DNA from: Clostridium sp. SCN 57-10
GTDB lineage: Bacteria; Bacillota; Clostridia; Oscillospirales; Butyricicoccaceae
Assembly: GCA_001725215.1 (NCBI GenBank)
Contig: MEFT01000048.1
Span: 1-8,679 of the forward strand
DNA length: 8,679 nucleotides
Direction of reading: 5' to 3'
The notes beneath the pieces were generated by a model. The model saw only the letters and a program-made list of their open reading frames with translations, searched no databases and was not told the origin of the DNA. Position 1 is the stretch's first letter. Each line of letters opens with the position of its first letter. Of the stretch, positions 6,116 through 8,679 are shown one piece after another. The translations under genes and the position numbers were made by a program.

Positions 6116-7411
6116 TTAACCTATGGTGACGGCCTCTTCCGCGAAGCTTACGCCGGGATCCGGCCTGCAGCTCCACAAAGAAGCGACGGTAAGCGGCCCG
6201 ATACGGCCGATAAACATGGTCAGCACGATCACAATCTTACTCATTGGCTCAAGATCCGGCGTAATGCCGGTCGAAAGACCGACGGTGCCAAAAGCTGAAA
6301 CCGTTTCGAACAGTAGCTTCACAAAATCGGTATGCGGCTCGAAAACAGAAAGCAGGAACGTGGATGAAAACACGACGCTGAACGCCAGCACCAGTATCGT
6401 AAACGCCTTGGTCACCACATCGCGCGGAATCTGCCGGTGAAACGCAGAGCAGTGTTTGTTGGTCGAAGACGCATAAAGCGACTTGACCAGCACGAAGAAC
6501 GTGGTCGTTTTAATACCGCCGCCCGTCGATCCGGGCGAAGCACCGATGAACATAAGCAGCATCAGCGCGAGCAGTCCTGCCGTGGAAAAAGAGCCGATGG
6601 CAAACGTAGAAAAACCGGCGGTGCGCGCAGAGGTGCTGGTGAGAAACGCGCCGAGCCAAGTGATGTTCTCCGTCGCCCTCAGCACCAGCGTGCCGCCGAC
6701 AAGCAGCACCACGGTCATCATAAGAACGATCTTAGTGTGAAGGCTGAACTTGCGGAATGAACGCTTGTGAACGATCTCCCGAATAACGAAGAAACCCAAG
6801 CCGCCGAAGATGATCAGCCCGCAGGTCGTCAGATTGAGGAGCACGTTTGACTGATAGGGGATCAGGTTGCGCAAGCCGCCGAGGATATCAAATCCTGCGT
6901 TGTTAAACGCCGCCACCGAGTGAAACGCACTGATGCCGAGTGCCTGCCAGAACGGATAGTCGCGCGCGAACACGATCAGCGACAGCAGCATGCCCAGTGT
7001 TTCAAACGTCAGCGTGACAAGCACAACCGATTTGACAAGCGCAAGCACGCCGCGAAATGTGCCGTAATTGAGGCCCTCTTTGACGAGCGTACGCCCGCGC
7101 ATGTTGATTTTTTTGCCCGACAGAATAATGAACCCAACGCCGATCGAAGTAACACCTAGTCCACCGATCTGAATGAGCAGCGCAACGACGGCGCGCCCAA
7201 ACACGGAAAAGGTATCGGCTGTGTCAACAGCGATGAGGCCTGTGACGCATACGGCGCTCGTAGAGGTAAACAGCGCGTCGACCACCGACACCTCAACGCC
7301 GGGGTTTTGCGCAACAGGCAGCAGAAGCAGCATTGCCCCGGTCAAAATGACGGCGGCGAAGCCAAGCGCGATGACCCTGCCCGGGGCCATTTTTTTGGAA
7401 GCCAAGAACAT
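6116..7411 (-). CDS. trkH: TrkH/KtrB-family potassium channel subunit
   Basis: A 431-residue integral membrane protein forming the potassium-conducting pore of a Trk/Ktr system. Four pore-loop repeats with their filter glycines are seen: AVCVTGL (53-59, G58), AAFNNAGFD (167-175, G173), ARTAGFS (262-268, G266) and SAFGTVGLSTG (372-382, G378). All four glycines are kept, as in channels selective for K+. GASPGSTGGGIKTTT (290-304), just after the third repeat, is the expected gate-loop region, and FIGRIGPLTVASL (400-412) the conserved last helix. Length and layout fit KtrB/TrkH of Firmicutes. The ATG at 7411 has an AAAGGG site close upstream; the next ATG (residue 8) has none. It probably heads the trkH-trkA-pit-DUF47 operon, read from a promoter in the gap behind kdpE. 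Confidence 0.95.
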   Translation of the reverse strand: MFLASKKMAPGRVIALGFAAVILTGAMLLLLPVAQNPGVEVSVVDALFTSTSAVCVTGLIAVDTADTFSVFGRAVVALLIQIGGLGVTSIGVGFIILSGKKINMRGRTLVKEGLNYGTFRGVLALVKSVVLVTLTFETLGMLLSLIVFARDYPFWQALGISAFHSVAAFNNAGFDILGGLRNLIPYQSNVLLNLTTCGLIIFGGLGFFVIREIVHKRSFRKFSLHTKIVLMMTVVLLVGGTLVLRATENITWLGAFLTSTSARTAGFSTFAIGSFSTAGLLALMLLMFIGASPGSTGGGIKTTTFFVLVKSLYASSTNKHCSAFHRQIPRDVVTKAFTILVLAFSVVFSSTFLLSVFEPHTDFVKLLFETVSAFGTVGLSTGITPDLEPMSKIVIVLTMFIGRIGPLTVASLWSCRPDPGVSFAEEAVTIG

Positions 7412-7470
7412 TCATCCCTTTCGAACCACACGGTTCCGGTAAATTACGTGCCTGCCGGCCAGCCCGCCGG

Positions 7471-7506
7471 AAAAATCGGCGCGCACGCGCAGAGCGCAAA
7501 GGCGCC
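7471..7506 (-). terminator. Possible terminator or attenuator in the trkH leader
   Basis: On the minus strand, GGCGC (7506-7502) can pair with GCGCC (7482-7478), and inside them GCGC-TCT-GCGC forms a second short stem (7497-7487). The structure is followed by GA and five T (7475-7471). The two stems are joined by a poorly matched 4x4 internal loop. It could end kdpDE transcripts or, since it lies below the candidate trkH promoter, act as an attenuator. GC-rich sequence makes chance pairing likely. Confidence 0.35.
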
Positions 7507-7521
7507 CACAGTCACCAGCAT

Positions 7522-7527
7522 ATTCTA
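7522..7527 (-). promoter_or_regulatory. Candidate -10 box of the trkH operon
   Basis: On the minus strand this reads TAGAAT. No good -35 lies at 17 bases upstream (CAGCAA); instead the GTTAA half-sites occupy that position, as in promoters activated by OmpR/PhoB-type regulators. A start near 7515 would give a leader of about 100 bases. Confidence 0.5.
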
Positions 7528-7539
7528 TCGGAAAAGCAC

Positions 7540-7587
7540 GTTAATTGCTGTTAAGCAGCGGCGGAGAGATGTTAAGATTTCGTTAAA
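7540..7587 (-). promoter_or_regulatory. Putative response-regulator operator: four phased GTTAA half-sites
   Basis: Plus-strand GTTAAT (7540), GTTAAG (7550), GTTAAG (7571) and GTTAAA (7582) read as four TTAAC-type direct repeats on the minus strand. Spacings are 10, 21 and 11 bases, so all face the same side of the helix. Direct repeats at 10-11 bases are the normal target of OmpR/PhoB-type winged-helix dimers. The first repeat pair covers the -35 region of the candidate trkH promoter, and the last includes the kdpE stop codon. The bound factor is inferred to be the KdpE-like regulator encoded just upstream. Confidence 0.55.
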
Positions 7588-8302
7588 GTTCTGCCCCGTC
7601 TCCGTCCACAATGCGGTAACCTACGCCGATTTCGGTGAACAGGTAACGCGGCTCGGCAGGGTTGTCCTCTACCTTACGACGGATGTTCGCCATATTGACA
7701 CGCAGGATCTGATTGTCTCCGCTGCTGCCCGGCCCCCAGATGTTGCGAATGATGAAATCATAGGTGAGCACGCGCCCAGCGTATTTGGCAAGCAGCGCAA
7801 TGATTTTAAACTCGTTCTGCGTCAGATGCCGCGCCTCGCCGCCGATGAACACCTGCCGCTTATCATAGTCGACCGTCAAATCCCCCGCCACAAAACGTCC
7901 CGTCTGCGCGACCGCCTCGCTCGCCTCACGGTTGCGCGCGTGACGCAACGCAGTGCGCACACGCGCGAGCAGCTCGCTTGTTCCAAACGGCTTGGTAATA
8001 TAATCATCCGCTCCGAGGTCGAGTGCCGCAACCTTGTCCCGCTCATGCGTGCGGGCCGACACAACGAGGATGGGCACCTGAGACCATGCACGCACCGACC
8101 GGATGACAGACAATCCGTCACAGTCGGGCAGTCCGAGATCGAGAAGTACTGCGTCGGGGCAGTGGGACGAAATCATCATGAGCGCCGTTGCCCCGTCGTG
8201 CGCGCGCAAAACGGCATACTCGTTGGCCGTGAGGATTGCCGTCATAAAGCTTGCGATGTTATGCTCGTCCTCAACAATGAGAATCGTGTACTTAACGCCC
8301 AT
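7583..8302 (-). CDS. kdpE: KdpE-like OmpR-family response regulator
   Basis: A 239-residue two-component response regulator. The receiver domain (about 5-118) has the acidic pair E11/D12, phosphoacceptor D55 in LLDLGLPD, the switch serine S82 in VSAR and K104 in YITKPFG. The winged-helix DNA-binding domain (about 136-233) shows HLTQNEFKIIALLAKYAGRV (159-178) and RVNMANIRRKVEDNPAEPRY (201-220), close to KdpE. KdpE normally activates the high-affinity potassium ATPase operon kdpFABC; here the downstream genes are trkH-trkA-pit. The ATG at 8302 has a GGAGG site about 6 bases upstream, and the gene overlaps the end of the kinase gene by 11 bases, so the two are translationally coupled. Assignment to KdpE rather than another OmpR-type subgroup rests on overall sequence likeness and context. 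Confidence 0.92.
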   Translation of the reverse strand: MGVKYTILIVEDEHNIASFMTAILTANEYAVLRAHDGATALMMISSHCPDAVLLDLGLPDCDGLSVIRSVRAWSQVPILVVSARTHERDKVAALDLGADDYITKPFGTSELLARVRTALRHARNREASEAVAQTGRFVAGDLTVDYDKRQVFIGGEARHLTQNEFKIIALLAKYAGRVLTYDFIIRNIWGPGSSGDNQILRVNMANIRRKVEDNPAEPRYLFTEIGVGYRIVDGDGAEL

Positions 8303-8679
8303 TTTTGTCCTCCGAAAGAGGCAGCGTGAAGCGGAAAACAGCTCCGCCGCCCGGCGCGTTTTCCGCGCTTAACGTTCCGTTGTGCGCACGGATGATGGTC
8401 TGGCATACCGAAAGCCCGATGCCCATATTGCGCCGCCCGTCACCGCTGCCCGACATGCTTTTGAGATACCCGTCAAACAGATGAGGCAGCAACGCGGGCT
8501 CGATGCCGCATCCATCGTCGCGCACCTCAAATTCGGCGAAGCGCTCGTGCTTACGCACGATGAGGGAAAGATGCGTGCCCGCGCCATGCAGCACCGCATT
8601 TTCAAGCAAATTCATCAGCACCTGTTCGATAAGCATAGCGTCCATCGGCACAAGCAACAGCTCGCGTGGCACCTCACCG
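8292..8679 (-). CDS. kdpD: KdpD-like sensor histidine kinase, C-terminal fragment (runs off right edge)
   Basis: Only the last 128 residues are present; the gene continues beyond the right edge. They form a HATPase_c domain: N-box NLLENAVLHG with its Mg-ATP-binding asparagine, G1 box DDGCGIEP, and G2 box MGIGLSVCQTIIRAHNG, followed by GGGAVFRFTLPL. The ending, and the pairing with a KdpE-like regulator, point to the KdpD-type kinases of Clostridia, which sense potassium or ionic strength. The sensor part, the transmembrane helices, any KdpD/USP domains and the phosphorylated histidine are outside the window, so the input signal cannot be judged. The TAA stop lies 11 bases inside kdpE. Confidence 0.85.
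   Translation of the reverse strand, partial: GEVPRELLLVPMDAMLIEQVLMNLLENAVLHGAGTHLSLIVRKHERFAEFEVRDDGCGIEPALLPHLFDGYLKSMSGSGDGRRNMGIGLSVCQTIIRAHNGTLSAENAPGGGAVFRFTLPLSEDKNGR

Noticed and set aside
7412..7515. A c-di-AMP (ydaO-type) riboswitch before trkH, as known for ktr genes in Bacillus
   Set aside because: The leader is only about 100 bases long and I could not find the conserved motifs of that riboswitch; only short GC-rich hairpins are seen.
7307..8329. A 340-codon open frame on the plus strand opposite kdpE and the trkH start
   Set aside because: It is antisense to clear two-component and trkH genes, crosses their intergenic region, has no family-like motifs and is explained by the GC-rich codon use of the other strand.
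1..8679. Mobile elements, CRISPR arrays, tRNA or rRNA genes
   Set aside because: No transposase, integrase, spaced repeat array or cloverleaf-like sequence was seen; the layout is ordinary chromosomal operons.

Overview
The window looks like chromosomal DNA of a GC-rich, low-oxygen Firmicute, most likely a member of the Clostridia. This is inferred from the gene families: strong Shine-Dalgarno sites before most genes, a T-box leader in front of trpS, TrmK and RqcH, a small hybrid-cluster-associated redox protein, a cysteine-rich (probably iron-sulfur) TrpRS, and a KdpDE/Trk arrangement. All 11 protein genes seen belong to recognisable families. There are no insertion sequences, phage genes, CRISPR arrays, tRNA or rRNA genes.

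Left part (1-1220). On the minus strand, trmK (tRNA m1A22 methyltransferase) overlaps the start of rqcH (ribosome-associated quality control), which runs off the left edge. Upstream of trmK, a small DUF1858 protein with its own promoter and terminator is also read on the minus strand. Its promoter lies back to back with the plus-strand promoter of the trpS transcript.

Middle part (1192-3701, plus strand). A near-consensus promoter leads into a tryptophan T-box with specifier UGG, an antiterminator with a 7-nt bulge, and a clear terminator. These are followed by trpS, a translationally coupled HAD phosphatase, and a GNAT acetyltransferase. A long hairpin ends this unit and also serves the convergent minus-strand operon.

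Right part (3718-8679, minus strand). In transcription order the genes are a KdpD-like kinase (C-terminal part only), a KdpE-like response regulator, trkH, trkA, a PiT phosphate transporter and its DUF47 partner. The last four are separated by 13-18 bases and probably form one operon for potassium and phosphate uptake. The 171-base gap between kdpE and trkH carries four GTTAA half-sites spaced 10, 21 and 11 bases apart, all on one face of the helix, just upstream of a candidate -10 box. This suggests that the KdpE-like regulator controls a Trk system rather than a Kdp ATPase. I see no wholly new system; the most notable items are this wiring, the compact T-box with an unusual bulge, and the cysteine-rich TrpRS.
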